DNA of 64,000 nucleotides from Fomitopsis serialis (GCF_022376445.1 NW_025954964.1:1-64000); one strand, 5' to 3'; counted from the stretch's first letter, positions 23,461-35,869 are shown. A program made the numbers and translations. Notes: generated from the letters alone by a model not told the origin.

Positions 23461-24676
23461 GTGCGCAGGGCTATTCGGCCGCATAGGGTTCTTGGTGAAG
23501 GGGGAGACTGGAGCGTATTGATATACTCTCACGGTAGGACTTGGGTAGCCGAAGGTGGCGGCGATGGAAGGAGAAGGCTGTTTTCCCTATATCATGTTGT
23601 TCATAGTCATACAGTTGGGTCATCACAGGTCGTTCTTTCTTGACGTACATTTGAACAGATGATCATGTTGATCATCACCACATTGCATTCCGTGAGCGAC
23701 TCGGGCAGTCGAACCTACACTGACGGATGCTTTGTAGACACCCTGGCAGCGCAACCTACATCAGCGCTGGAGGTGGCCTAAGTGCACTCCCGGATGCCAA
23801 ACAGCATGTACGTACTCAAAATTCAACTTCTCGCACCAGGCATTGCACTTCAACTAGCGAAGTATCTTTGAGCGGCATGGTGTTCTTGTATTGTCGCGAT
23901 TGTGAAGTACCTCTACTGCGAGGAGCCCAGTGGCCTCCTTGGCAGTGCCTGTGAACGGAGGGTAGAGTAAGCTCATTTGATGATGAGTTGAAGCCAGGGT
24001 CAGCAAGCCGTCATTCGCGGAATTCGGATATCATCAAGGCGCCCGTGAACAGGCTATTGCGCACAAGAGACCGATGCTCCTGTGAAGCCAGCCCCGCGCG
24101 CTCACAATTATCATCCTGTCGAATGACGTGGCACACCGGTGTAACCATTAGAACATAGCCAGCAATAGCGGGCTCGTTCTGTAACATACCCTAGTGAACT
24201 TCAAGGGTTAAAGACCGTCTTGCGTAGGGTCTAAGTTGAGTTCAGCACTCACCAGTAATGATGATCGTTTGCCATCAATCAACCCGTCCGTCGGTGTACC
24301 TTCATCATGTGATGTGCATAGCGATTCAGACCACTGATCATGTTAAGTGGTCCTGTGCACGTACAGGCGGACTGATTGTTCAGCAACTCACCTCAGCTGG
24401 GAAGCACGTAAAATACTTCCCTCAAAGTTCCCATCGCATGTCCATGCTCATCGGGTCGTTCTACTCCCACGTCGCATTCCCCTCATTCACGATGATAGAG
24501 ACTTGTCAGTGCCCATAATATTGACGTTCGATCCGAGTTGTCATCGCGCCCTCCAGTCATATCGAATCATTCCTCACATCGTCGATGTACAGGATTGTAC
24601 TGATAGTAAGAAGTGCGACTCGTGGACGACACGATAGATGGGAGATTGCAGCGATACACCTATGGTTCAAACGCTA
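23461..24676. other. Intergenic DNA between copy E and the S41 gene
   Basis: No gene recognised. It holds the upstream region of copy E and the 3' flank of the convergent-side S41 gene. Several short frames lack any family signal. Confidence 0.6.
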
Positions 24677-27488
24677 TTATTGCGAAAGCGATGAGCCAAA
24701 GATCTTCTCCGCACTTTTCGAGTGAGGTCAGTGACGTGATACCAAAAGCATGTCGCACTACTCACGCAAACATCCACAATGCCTGAGGGTCCATGTATGT
24801 CTCGCGTGTGTACGGGAAACGCACTGCACACAGTCAGTACCTTTAGACACCGAGTCACGTCGACGGTCTGCTCACATTGTGGATAGTCCTGGTATCGGTA
24901 CTCTGGACAGTACGTTAGGACTTGTCTGTTTACATGCACTCAAGGTGTCTGACTTACCAATAGGCGTCTCCTCGTCCTTCCAACTGTAGGCTGGGATATG
25001 AATGATGTATCAGTATGTTGTGTACCGCATGAATGGCAAGCATGTAACTTACCGGTTCGCCAATTGTGGCTTCATCCGCGAAGGCGGTATCGCATCAACA
25101 GTCAGTAATTATATGACCCTATCAGATGGGCGGCGTACCGGATGTCTGCATTGACAAGACTACACGACCATCAGCTCTGTATCACTTGGAAACTCACGGC
25201 CAACTCACAGATCAGGCGGTGCGAGGGGATCCTGTAGGTACGCAGACCCATGGCAAGTCAGTACTCAACAACCCCAAGATCATAGTTCTGCCATACATCC
25301 TTCACACCCGAGGTCTTGAGCTCCGAGTCGAGGTCGTACCACTCCAGCACCTGCTCGCCGGCCATGCCCTTGAACTGCATCGTCCCGTTCGGTTTCCCGC
25401 CAAAGACCGCGATTGTCGTGTTATGCTGCTCGTACATCAGGGTGCTGAACTGGGCGCACGTCGATGCGCAGTTGCCATTGCTGACTGCAAATAATTTAAA
25501 CCCTGTCAGACGCAGGACTTATGGCGAGCACTACATACCGATAGCGACGTTTGCGAGGGCGAAAGGTGGTTGTTCGGGGATGTCCACGGGGTAAGGAGCA
25601 CACACGTCCTGAACAAAATGAGGCGCTGACTGAACGACTGAGCAACCTACTCACCCAGAAGCGTTGGGACTCCGTGTATTCGACGCCATTGATTGTCCTT
25701 GTAGTATTAGGTGTGATATAATTGAAGCTATCAGAGAACGTGGTGCCGTTTGTCGGATACGCCCCTGGGTCACCGTTTCGATTTCGGTTTACTCGCCCGG
25801 AGAATGGAGGGAGGCTCACTCACAGAAATCGGGTGCATAGAACGAGTAGCTGTTATTGATACCCTGAGCGATATCTGCGGCGACGATCTTGTCTGCTAGT
25901 GCGTTTGCGCGCACTGTGTTCACGTAGCCGCTTCAAGTGCATGTACCATCAGTTATGGAGAGCCACGCCGGCGACGTGCACTCACGGATAGCCGAAACTC
26001 GAGCCAGCAAGGTATGTGTGGACGAACTCGCCCAGGCACACGAGGCCACCTGAATGAATCAGATTACAAGTCATACTTGCGCGTCGAGATCACGTCGCTT
26101 ACCTCCATTGTTCGTCAGGTCGATGAGGAGATGCGTAACATTGGCCTTCTGAAAAACGGAGATCGTGTCTGCGACCTGCACAATGAAGGCCGTCTGATTC
26201 TCAGGTTCAAACGAACCGACAAACATCTGACAAGCAGAGCCGTCGTCTCGGTCAGTTCACGATCGCGCCATGTCGACGGTTGGACGTACCACGCCGGTCT
26301 TGTTGTCCGGGAGGATATAACTCCACAGGACATCCGAGCTCGACGTTGCTGTCAAGTTTGGGACGAGCCGCGGAGGCAGTTCCGCGCCCCGGGACCGAGC
26401 AGGATGGAGAACTGCACGGGCGGCCGTAGCCCCTGCCGCCGCACCATCGTCGGTCAGACGGTCGATACCGTTCGTCTCATCGTTGGCAGCGCAGTTTGTA
26501 TCCCAACTGCCGGTACCTCGGATTAATCTCAGATTGATTGTGAATTTATGCGACGTACTAGGATGGGGAATCGGTGAATGGTTGGCCGAGGTACATCGCA
26601 AGATATGGGACAACGACTGTCTCGGACTGCGTCGCATTCACCAGCATAACCTCCATCGTCAGATTGTCCAGTTCCGGGAATAAGGGTCCGGCAAGGTCTC
26701 CGAAGCGTTGTGCGTAGCTGCCGTTCTTGATCTGATAACTGCTCCAGACACTGTTGACCCGCACTCCGTGGTCGATGTAGTTTCCGGTCACTGTGTCGGC
26801 GACTTGATCTACGTAGCTGTATGCCGTCACGCCTTCTATGGCCAAGACTCGGGCTCCCGCAAGGCGTTGCCAGTCGAACCCAATGGACCGGTAATAGTCG
26901 CTGTAGTCAACACCGAGCGCTGAGACGAAGTCGACAAGGTCAGGCACGACGTATACATCTTGTGCGCCATCGACTTCCAGAGAGACCACTGGTGCGGGAA
27001 GCAGATTCTGGAAGATATCGAAATAGCAGTAGGGATAGTAAACCGTGTGCCCGTCATGGAGACTGTTGACCAAGTCGAATAGATCCTTGTTGAATGCGTA
27101 GTCGGACTACCACGCCAGAATGGTCAGGTCAACGACAGCGTAGCGGAATAGTTGTACTCACTGCATACGTAGTGCCGTTGATCCTTGCGAGCTCGTCTCG
27201 GATGTTCACGGCTGGCTGACCAAACTCCGGGACAGGTACCAGATAGTAGTCCTCGAACGTGTAGAAGTCGAAGACCTTTGATACAACCTGCATGACGTTC
27301 TGACGCAGCGTCTCGTTGAGCGGATAGCTAGATAGACATGCTCGCGCTTCTGCAGGAGGAACAAAAGGTTGGCCTGCGATCTTCGCACATGGATCGTCCG
27401 TGTTCGAGGTCTCAGTTGAGAGGGAGAACGAGAATGAACAAGTAATGAAGGTCAGGAACGCGCAGGCAGCGGTTGCAAAGCGCTTCAT
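24677..27488 (-). CDS. Secreted S41-family (CPAF-like) serine peptidase
   Basis: Exons mapped with consistent phase: 27488-27162, 27106-26559, 26506-26290, 26226-26103, 26049-25986, 25930-25824, 25764-25655, 25608-25539 and 25484-25297, then about six small exons ending with the stop at 24679-24677. A signal peptide opens the protein (MKRFATAACAFLTFITCSFS). Family marks follow: SDYAFNKDLFDLVNSLHDGH (the end of the helical region before the peptidase domain), ANVTHLLIDLTNNGG, and NGNCASTCAQF, whose Ser after NGNCA is the expected nucleophile. The end reads RFPYTRETYMDPQALWMF and closes with IFGSSLSQ. This family is expanded in wood-decay fungi and is thought to degrade extracellular protein. 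The start at 27488 is favoured over a Met 12 codons upstream because it begins the signal peptide directly. The last small exons were placed by matching splice signals and are less sure. Confidence 0.85.
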
Positions 27489-28464
27489 GGAGAAAACGCG
27501 CAAACGCCGTTGAGAGTTCGTCAAAGAAAGGTCGAAAATCAGTGGAGGTCATGATCGCACTAGTGTTGCATTAAATACGCACGACGCGAAGTGTCGGCGG
27601 TCATGAAACACGGCTCAAATTATGCCACTAGCGTCGGGGATCGTGTTGTGATTGGCGTCTTGAAACCGGCGTGGTAAGGAGATGTCGGGATCTGCGCGCT
27701 GACCGGACACGGAGTAAGTCTTAGTACTTAGTACATTCGCTCGGCGTCACAACCCTCAAGCAGCGCTTTCCTGCGAGCGACAGCATGCAGTGATGACAGA
27801 CGCACTCCCATGACATTACACCAAGTACACTCCAAGCTGGATGGATGTATATTCTTTCTTTGCGTGTCTCGCGCTCGACGACTGCACATAACGTCTTTGC
27901 ATGTCAGCATGAAACAATGGCGCAAGCAAGAGCGAACGGTGCAGTAATGACTTTGATGGCGCGGCGTAGAAGGGCGTAGAAGATGGCACAGGACGTCAAG
28001 CTCTAGGTCCGCGTGGGACCGAGGAGGAGGTGCTGTCGGCGCTTGGAGGGCGTGCAGCGTTGAGTTTAGCACTCGGATCTTCCCGAAGATAGGATCGGGA
28101 CTTCTGTCGCACCCCAACGGTCTCGTGCGGCGCCACAATTCTCGACAGACGCGAATCCACTATTAGCCTCCTCCATATCTCGCATCTACTTACTTGAGTA
28201 CTGTGAGTTGGTCACAGCAAGTACGATCACGTCGATAAGATGATAATTCACTGCGTGTTCCAGTCAATTTGCTGTATGCACAACCTAAATTATAATACAG
28301 CCTCACTCTTCGACCTCCTCGCCGGTCCAGAACATTCAAAACCTGCCTCAACTTGAAGAATTACGAGCACCGCGACATAGACGAAGTGCGTACAGCAATC
28401 CTTTCAAGCAATACTTGGTGATGTACTGATAACCGCTGCGATTCAGACATTCAATGACCCTTGA
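27489..28464. other. Intergenic DNA upstream of the S41 gene
   Basis: Promoter side of the S41 gene and, further right, the place where exon 1 of the broken membrane-protein copy would be expected. I find no trace of that exon. No other gene recognised. Confidence 0.6.
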
Positions 28465-29437
28465 ATGACCATTGTCTTGGATGGCGAGACCGTTGAACAC
28501 TACACCCAGAAGTCGAATTTAGGTGACTACACCTACAATGTCGCCATATACAGCAGCACGGACCTGGCAAAGAAGAACAGTCTCTGGAGATGATGGCCAT
28601 GCGGGAACCAGCTAAGTCCGTAAAATGTTCGACTCGGCGTGAGTACAGAGATTTCCTATCATTGCTGCTGCGTTGACGAGCATCATTTTGGCAGCTACGA
28701 CGATGACCCCGAAGTCTCGATGTGTTCCAGCATCTCAACCTCGTATACTAGTCAAATTTCGTCGAGTACCATTGGTTCATCGTCTGTCGCGACATCGATA
28801 AAGGCATCATCTACTTCCACGACTACTCGTAGCAGTGCTACACCCACCGGATTGAACACATCGTCGACCCACGCCAGGACAACCATGCCAACCAGTTCCT
28901 TCGTTTCCACCAGTGAAGCAGTTACGATTACGCAGAGTAGCAACAGCTCAGGTCGGCCTTCACACACTTCCATGCACCTCTGGCTAATAGTACCCAGGTT
29001 CTCACTCACGGAACGGGGCTGCTCTCAAAATCGGCCTAGCCTGTGGGCTGGGGGCTGCCACTATTATCGGCTTCCTTGCGACTACCTTCGCTTGCCTGCG
29101 TTGACGGCGCCGCAATGTCGCTCTGCCTGACATCGGCAGTAACATGCCCTCATGGTCGAGGAACACCATCATAGATCTCTTCGTGGACCCACCACCGACC
29201 TACCAGAGCATACGAACCAATGCCCCTGTGCCCGACATGGCGACGATGAGGCCTGTCTCTGCTAGAACTACGATGTGTGGTACCGCATTCGGCTTCCCCG
29301 TCGCAGTATCGGTGTCCGCGCCTGCCACAGTCGGTACCGGCGAGCTCGTACTACAGCCGAACACGTTCAAGGAACAAGAGCGCCCCATCAGGCATACAGA
29401 CAAGTTGAGGGAGTTGGTGGCGGATTTGCGTATATAA
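28465..29437 (+). pseudogene. Truncated copy of the Ser/Thr-rich membrane protein at 30588-32096
   Basis: Parallels the downstream gene at an offset of about 2.53-2.59 kb but lacks its first exon (signal peptide and N-terminal domain). The second exon is recognisable (MTIVLDGETVEHYTQKSNL and YNVAIYSSTDLA) and then loses frame near 28580. The Ser/Thr stalk remains open, but with one copy of the TSSFVST unit instead of five. After the membrane helix (GLGAATIIGFLATTFACLR) an Arg codon has become TGA at 29102-29104. The cytoplasmic part after the stop is still readable (AVSVSAPATVGTGELV, HTDKLRELVADL). The truncation plus the stop codon, which is a substitution rather than an indel, make this a true pseudogene. 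Confidence 0.85.
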
Positions 29438-29931
29438 GCGGAGACGCCTCGACACGGGGCAGCCTGAGCTTTGGTACCGGTGCCTTTTCAGGCGAATGTG
29501 CCGATTGACCACTAGGCGCGGAAAGTTTCTGGAAAATGGTTCGACAAGAGAGGTGGGGACGAGAACATGGTTCGTGGTGCCTCGATGTATGTTCCGCAGC
29601 CATCGACTCTCCATCGGTCTATTCCACTAGGTCACTCGTCTGTCATTACGCGGAGCATCCGCAAAGCAAAGCATTTGCTGTGCAAATCAGCTGACAAACT
29701 GCAAGAAGTAGTACAAGGTGCGCAGAAGAGCGCGAGCGAACGGCCATGGTTATTTATGACGAACTAACAGTTTATAGCGCGTGGATCGCCTCTGCCAGGG
29801 TGGTCCTATTCACGACACGACGTTTCAGGCCATACGGTGACATGGAGATCATTGGAGACAGAGCCGCATGCATTCCAGCATACCCAACTGTTGCTTGCAA
29901 CGTCTGGGTACCACCGTCTTCTGTCACAGCC

Positions 29932-30015
29932 ATGCTGAGTCGTTGCGTCGTTGAGAGCTTGATTTATGCGCTGGTCTCGATGAACTCTCCCCTTGCATGC
30001 TGCGGTCTTAGGTGA
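29932..30015 (+). pseudogene. 5' remnant of a second PL14-type lyase gene
   Basis: Corresponds to the start of the lyase gene at 32524 and to its upstream 300-400 bases. It begins ATG and reads as a leader with ESLIYALVSM where the intact gene has VSLIYALLLC, then stops. It was carried along by the segmental duplication and has no catalytic domain. Confidence 0.65.
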
Positions 30016-30587
30016 TGTGTTACTGACGACGAGACAGATCTTGGATGAATTATGTTTCTCGATGCCTATACTTGCAGCTAACACAAGGTCCATCCCGATC
30101 AGGTACATTCTATACTTCGCGCAGTCTTATTTGAATTGCGGGCAACACATTATCAGAATAGCATGATCTACAGTTTCGACGGACCTCCCTGACAGCTTCT
30201 CAGAATGTACTCAACTGTGGTACGCAGCCGTCGTCAAGCAGTGCGTATGGATATCTGTACAACGGCGAGCATTTCACTGATGTTCCGATCCAGGATTCAC
30301 TCTACAGACATCCGTTATCGCTACTTGTCGGCATAGCCCTTCCAGCAACAGGCGCAATTCCCATCTCAGGTACCCGAACTTATTTGCTGGCTGATTATGC
30401 GTTGATTCAGAGCTATGCATGACCACAGAACAACTCCAGATGCCTTTGACATCGCTGTTGATACGAACTGCCAACGCACAGGTCGTATAACATTATTGAG
30501 TTATTGGAAAATGGCGGTAGGTACTTCTGGCTAGCTCGAAGCTGGAGTGACCTTCCAGATACCTCTATCTCAGGCTTCCTACGGAAT
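30016..30587. other. Junction DNA between the two duplicated segments
   Basis: Marks the breakpoint region of the duplication. Near 30200-30260 a stretch beginning gtacgcagcc resembles the first intron of the following gene, but no exon could be supported. Otherwise nothing is recognised. Confidence 0.4.
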
Positions 30588-32096
30588 ATGCTTGTTTCCG
30601 TATCCACGTTCGTTTCACACATAGTCTTACTTCTACTCACGGCGTCGAAGCCCACTTTTGCCGCCATGACCAACAGAACCATCGACGATACTCGTGGTGA
30701 TTCTGCTACCGGTCGGCTCCCAATCTACTCGAGTTCGGAATGGAACTACGGGCAAAACTGCAGCGCATGCGCACTTCGACCATCTCCTGAAGATGCGTTC
30801 ATGCAAACGTGGCACGATACTACGACTTCGGACGCCTACGACAATGGTGTTGCTCACACTGTGCAACTCCTGTTCAACGGTACGCAGCCCGCTGCCCCGA
30901 CGGTCAGAACGTCTCAGGCATGAATGTTAGGGACAGCAATCTGGGTCTACTGTATTTTACCGCCTCGTCCGTTCGAAGCACCGACATTGGTTAACATGAC
31001 CATTGCCTTGGATGGCGAGAACGTTGGGCACTACACCCAGCAGTCGTATTTAGATGACTACATCTACAATGTCACTGTATACAGCAGCACAAATCTCGCA
31101 TACAAAGAACATTCCCTGGAGATGACGGCAATGCAGGAACCTGATAAGTCTGTAATTCTGTTCGACTGGGCTGAGTACACGTGAGTATGGAGATGTCCTG
31201 TTTTTGCTGCTGCGTTGACAGGCATCATTTGGGCAGCTACGACGATGACCCCGAAATCTCGACGTCTTTCAGCATCTCAACCGCATATACTAGTCAATCC
31301 TCGTCGAGTTCCACTGGTCCATCGTCTGTCGTGACATCGATAAAGGCATCATCTACTTCCACGACCACTAGCAGCAGTGCTACATCCACCATGAACACAT
31401 CGTCGACCCACGCCAGGACAACCGTACCAACCAGTTCCTTCGTTTCCACCAGTTCCTTCGTTTCCACCAGTTCCTTCATTTCCACCAGTTCCTTCATTTC
31501 CACCAGTTCCTTCATTTCCACCAGTGAAGCAGTTACGAGTACACAGAGTAGCAACGGCACAGGTCGGCCTTCACACACTTGCATACACCTCTGGCTAATA
31601 GAACATAGTTTCTCGTTCACAGAGCGAGACTTCCCTAACAATCGGCCTAGCTTGCGGTCTAGGGGCTGCTGCCGTGATCGGCTTCCTCGTGGCTACCTTC
31701 GCTTGCCTGCGTCGACGGCGCCGCAGTGTCGCTCTGCCTGACATCGGCAGCAACAGGCCCCCATGGCCCAGGAAAAGTCCTGCATTCATTATAGATCCCT
31801 TCGTGGACCCAGCGCCGAACGACAAGAGTATGCCAGCCAATCTTCCCGTGCCCGGCATCATGCCGGCGACGATGAGACCCATCTCTGCTGGCACCACGAT
31901 GCGTGGTACCGCGCTCGGCTTCCCCGTCGCAGTATCGGTGTCCGCGCCTGCCACCGTCGGTACCGGCGAGCTTGTACAGCAGGACACGTTCGAGGATGCA
32001 AGAGAGCAAGAGCGCTTCGTCAGGCACACAGACAAGTTGAGGGAGCTGGTGGCGGATTTGCGCAGATTTGCGATGTCTCGGCACGGAGTAGCCTGA
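30588..32096 (+). CDS. Ser/Thr-rich single-pass membrane protein (uncharacterised basidiomycete family)
   Basis: Exon 1 30588-30879, exon 2 30931-31180 and exon 3 from 31237 are in phase; a further intron lies between about 31560 and 31618, with boundaries I could not fix. The protein opens with a signal peptide (MLVSVSTFVSHIVLLLLTAS). The N-terminal domain contains NRTIDDTRGDSATGRLPIY, NYGQNCSACAL and TWHDTTTSD. The second exon reads GTAIWVYCILPPRPFE, NMTIALDGENV and YNVTVYSSTNLAYKEHSLEM. A long Ser/Thr stalk is followed by a membrane helix (GLGAAAVIGFLVATFACL) with RRRRR, and a cytoplasmic tail. The family is common in Agaricomycetes; its function is unknown to me. A second Met at 30504 would add residues before the leader and seems less likely. 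Confidence 0.75.
31433..31522 (+). repeat. Five tandem 18-bp units in the stalk
   Basis: Units agttccttcgtttccacc (first two) and agttccttcatttccacc (last three) repeat exactly every 18 bases, adding the six residues S-S-F-V/I-S-T each time. The truncated paralogue near 28890-28910 has a single unit, so the number changed after the duplication. Confidence 0.95.
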
Positions 32097-32523
32097 GCTT
32101 TGGTGCTAGTTCAGGCGAATTCCCCGGTTGACCACAGAGCGCGCAATGTTTCTGTGGACGAAAGAGGTGGAGACGAGAACATGGTTCGTGGTGTCTCGAT
32201 GTGTGTTCCGTAGTCACCGATCAGTCCATTCCACTGCCACTCGTTTAACATTGCGCGGAGCGTCAGCAATGCAAAGCATGCTTAGCTGTGCGAATCAACT
32301 AGCAAACTGCAAGAAGCACATAAGTATGTTGAAGAGCGCGAACATTTGGCTATGATTACGTAGGACGAACCAGTGCATAGCGCGCCTCTGGGCGGTCCTA
32401 TTCGCAACACGACGTTTCGGACTAAACGGTGGTTCTGAGATCGTTGGAAACAGGGCCGCATGCATTCTAGCACACCCATCTATTGCTTGTAGCGTCTGGG
32501 TGCGATCGCCTTCTGTCATAGCC

Positions 32524-33844
32524 ATGCTTCGCTTGGTCCTCGTGAGCTTGATCTATGCGCTACTCCTCTGCAGAGACTTCTCGTCTGCGGCGTCTCCGAT
32601 TGTCCCTCCAGCATCGCTCGCGTCGATGTATGCGCTGACAGCAAGCACTACACTGCCCGCGCCTACGTCCACGTTGTCTCCATCTGACGCGGCATCGTAC
32701 TTGGTGTCCTCCTGGGGCCTCAGTAACGGGAAGATGCAAAATGGCGCATCCAACCTTGCATTCGTCAGTGATCCGTTCCCAAACAGCTCTTCTTCCTCTT
32801 CGTCGGACTCTACCAGTGGCAACGCGTCCTCGCCCGTCCTGCAAGTGACCTACCCAGCAGGAAGCTATTCGCACGACACCGGCGGTGCGCAATTCTACGC
32901 GCTCTGGAACGCTTCTTCAAACAGTTCGGACACGGGCGAGAATTGGGAATCGATGCTACTTACGTACGAGGTCGCCTTCGACATGGACTTCGACTGGGTC
33001 AAAGGCGGAAAGCTTCCTGGACTGCGAGGCGGCCCGGATGAGTATGGCTGTTCCGGCGGTGAGGCGGCGAATGGGAGCAACTGCTTCAGCTCGAGGATGA
33101 TGTGGAGGACAGACGGAGACGGAGAAGGTGCGTTTTAACACTTGCTCAGAGAAGCCTATGAGATACGAGCTCGACGGTTAGTGTATACATATGTGGTGGA
33201 GTCGAAGAAGTTCTGCGACTCGTCAAACGTGATGTGCAACGACGACGGGTACGGGACGAGCATCGATCGCGGGGTCTTCAGTTTCGAGGCGGGAGGGTTA
33301 GTTCCATCTGCGATCTCTGTGTTTCCCCACAACTCAATTTACGTCGTAGATGGAACCGAGTGACGATGCTCGTGCGTCTGAACAATCCTGTCAATAAGGC
33401 GAACGGCCAGGTCTTGCTATAGTGAGTCATGCTTTCAAATGCAGGCATCGACGGGCACACCCACAATATGAGCAGCTACAACAACGTTCAGGCCATAACG
33501 CTGTCAAACCTGCAATTTCGCAGCAGCTCAAATATCGATATCGGCGGACTATTCTTCTCGTGCGCACCTTTATCACTGGCCGTAGCCATTCAATGGCCTT
33601 TGTGATACTGACACCATGCATGCCGCTCCGCTACTTCGACAGGACGTTCTTTGGAGGGAGCGACTCTTCATGGGCTACGCCGAATACAACTAACACTTAC
33701 TTCCGAGACTTCCAGATGTGGGCCAGCTCTGCTGCCTCGAATGGAACGGCGTCCTCAGCACTGAGGCTGCAGCCATTCAGATATAGTGTTACATCGGCCG
33801 GCCTGGGTATTTTCTTGGTTGTAATGATGTATGCAATGCTTTAG
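32524..33844 (+). CDS. PL14-type polysaccharide lyase, secreted, probably surface-anchored
   Basis: Leader MLRLVLVSLIYALLLC, then a low-complexity linker. The lyase domain follows: AFDMDFDWVKGGKLPGLRGG (the family hallmark), CSGG, CFSSRMMWRTDGDGE, YVVESKKFC, SIDRGVFSFEAGGWNRVTML, LQFRSSSNIDIGGLFFS, TFFGGSDSSWATP and YFRDFQMW. Introns are seen at about 33136-33174, 33298-33349, 33422-33474 and 33578-33639 and join in frame. Proteins of this type (glucuronan or alginate lyase-like) cleave acidic polysaccharides by beta-elimination and are widespread in wood-decay fungi; the substrate is not known here. The C-terminus ends in a hydrophobic stretch without charge (GLGIFLVVMMYAML), suggesting a GPI anchor or membrane tether. 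A Met eight codons upstream (32500) is also possible. Confidence 0.8.
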
Positions 33845-34234
33845 AGTTGCAACCACAGCGAAGGGCGATGTGTAACCAGACTGTGCCAGGGGAGAGAGTC
33901 GCGAGACACTAGACAGGTTGGTGCGTCTGCAGGCCATCGTTGCAATCGCCGAACGACTGGTTGTAAAAGGACAATGTTCAACGCATTCACAAGCCTCTTC
34001 CGTCATGGCAGCGGTGACCAGCATTCAGCTCAGAGATTGAGAGAATGGCGAGGAGTACATTACAGTAGTCCGAAGGAGTCGTAATTGTCAGACCAGTGTC
34101 AGACCGTGGCACAAAGGCGACCAGAGGCCACTCAGAATATTTATGTAGCGCCCATTGACACTTACGTAAGGCCGTAATTGAGACAGCTTGAGCCACCCGC
34201 GACAGGTTCTCTGGTCGCTTCCTCAACTCTCCAA
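33845..34234. other. Intergenic DNA before RPB3
   Basis: Contains the 3' flank of the lyase gene and the promoter of RPB3. No gene or repeat is seen. Confidence 0.65.
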
Positions 34235-35869
34235 ATGGCGAGCGACCCTTCGATCGTGCGGATACGCGAGTACAAGAAAGACCAAGTCGACTTTGTCTTG
34301 GAAAATGTCGACCTCGCGTACGCCTTGTCCGTCGTTCCATGGTGCTACATCGACTCCTAACATCGCGTGCAGATTTGCGAACTCCTTCCGGAGAGTCGTA
34401 ATGGCGGACATACCCACCGTTGGTCAGTGACATCATGTGCTATTTGCTCTCCGAAGCTTATGTTGGTTGCAGCGATCGACATGGTGGAAGTCGAGACGAA
34501 CACGACCGTACTCCCGGACGAGTTCATCGCGCACCGGTTGGGGATGATCCCACTGCTCTCGCACAACTGTGACGACGGTATGCGATACACCCGAGTATGT
34601 CCTTGCTTTGTGTAGTTGTTCAACTCTAAATGCTTTGTAAATCGTAGGACTGCACATGTCTATCGTGGTGTCAATTCTGCGCGGTCGAGTTGAAACTGAA
34701 CGTTGCCTGTAACGAGATGGTGACCATGGACATCACAAGTGCCCACTTGGACGTTACCGGCCCAAGACCAACGGATCAGAACTGGAACGAGGACGATGGC
34801 GGGGAGGAGGTCAGCAAACGCTTAGATACTTTCGGGCACCCAGTCGGCAAAGGTGCGTCTTTATTTACTGTCACCACTACACGTCTCACTCAACGTCCTT
34901 GCAGACGACCCGGACGCTCCCCCCGTTCTCATCTGCAAAATCCGCAAGGGGCAGGAACTCCGCCTCCGCTGCATCGCGAAGAAGGGCATCGCAAAAGAGC
35001 ACGCAAAGTGGTCGCCCTGCTCCGCCGTCGCCTTCGAGTACGACCCGCACAACAAGCTCCGGCACACGTCCTACTGGTACGAGAGCGACGCGCGCGCGGA
35101 GTGGCCGCTGAGCGAGAATTCGAAGGAGGAGGAGCCCCCGCGGGAAGACGAGCCGTTCGACTACCAGGCGAAGCCGAACAAGTTCTACATGAACATCGAG
35201 ACGGACGGCAGTCTGGGGCCGCAGGAGGTCGTTATGCGGGTGAGTAAACCAGCGAGATCGGGTAGTGTGACTGTCGCTGAATGGGGATGTCTGCACCAGG
35301 GCCTGCATCACCTCAGAGCAAAACTGGGCGGTCTAATCCTGGGTCTGAACACCGCCAACGGCACCGGGGAGCCTCAGCCATCTGAGGAATCTGCTCAAGC
35401 AGGTGGGACTCAAGACGGTGCTGCTGCAGACGGCGCGGGCGGATGGGGGACTGGTCGCGGCCGTGGTGGAGGCGGTCGCGGCGGTGATGGCGGAGGTTGG
35501 GGTGCATCGACAAGCCCCGGAAGCCGCGCTGGTGGTGGAGGCGGAGCTGGGGGATGGGGCTCTTCTCCGAGGGGTGGGGGTGGAGGCTGGAGCCCTGCTG
35601 GTGCGGGCGGTGGTGGTGGCAGCGCTGGTGGGGGATGGGGAGTGAGCGGCGGAGGGAGCGCGGGTAGTCCCGCCGGATGGGGAGGGAGTGCAGCAGGGAG
35701 CGGGGGCAGTCCCACTGGATGGGGAGGGAGTGCGGCAGGGAGCGGGGGAGGAGGCGGGGCTAGTCCTGGATGGGGAACTGGTGGTGGTGGTGGTGGTGGT
35801 GGTGGTGGTGGTGGTAGTTGGGGCACCGGCGCAAGTCCACAAGGGCAGACAAATGGATGGAACACGTAG
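34235..35869 (+). CDS. RPB3: RNA polymerase II subunit RPB3 with a Gly/Trp-rich tail
   Basis: Six exons, 34235-34317, 34373-34422, 34473-34594, 34648-34852, 34905-35239 and 35300-35869, give 454 codons without a break. The protein is the alpha-like subunit that pairs with RPB11 to nucleate Pol II assembly. Seen: [47 protein letters not shown], the zinc-binding [44 protein letters not shown], and [12 protein letters not shown] near the end of the core. After about residue 290 comes an extension of roughly 150 residues, almost only Gly, Ser and Ala with ten Trp, most of them in G-W-G settings ([26 protein letters not shown]). Yeast and human RPB3 lack such a tail. The end at 35869 closes NGWNT. 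The tail includes a long GGT run (about 35780-35815) likely to vary in length. Confidence 0.95.

Noticed and set aside
35780..35815. GGT microsatellite as a stand-alone repeat element
   Set aside because: It is coding Gly in the RPB3 tail; reported there instead.
35410..35865. Minus-strand Pro-rich frame with a hydroxyproline-like look
   Set aside because: It is the reverse of the Gly/Trp-rich RPB3 tail and has no start context or splice support of its own.
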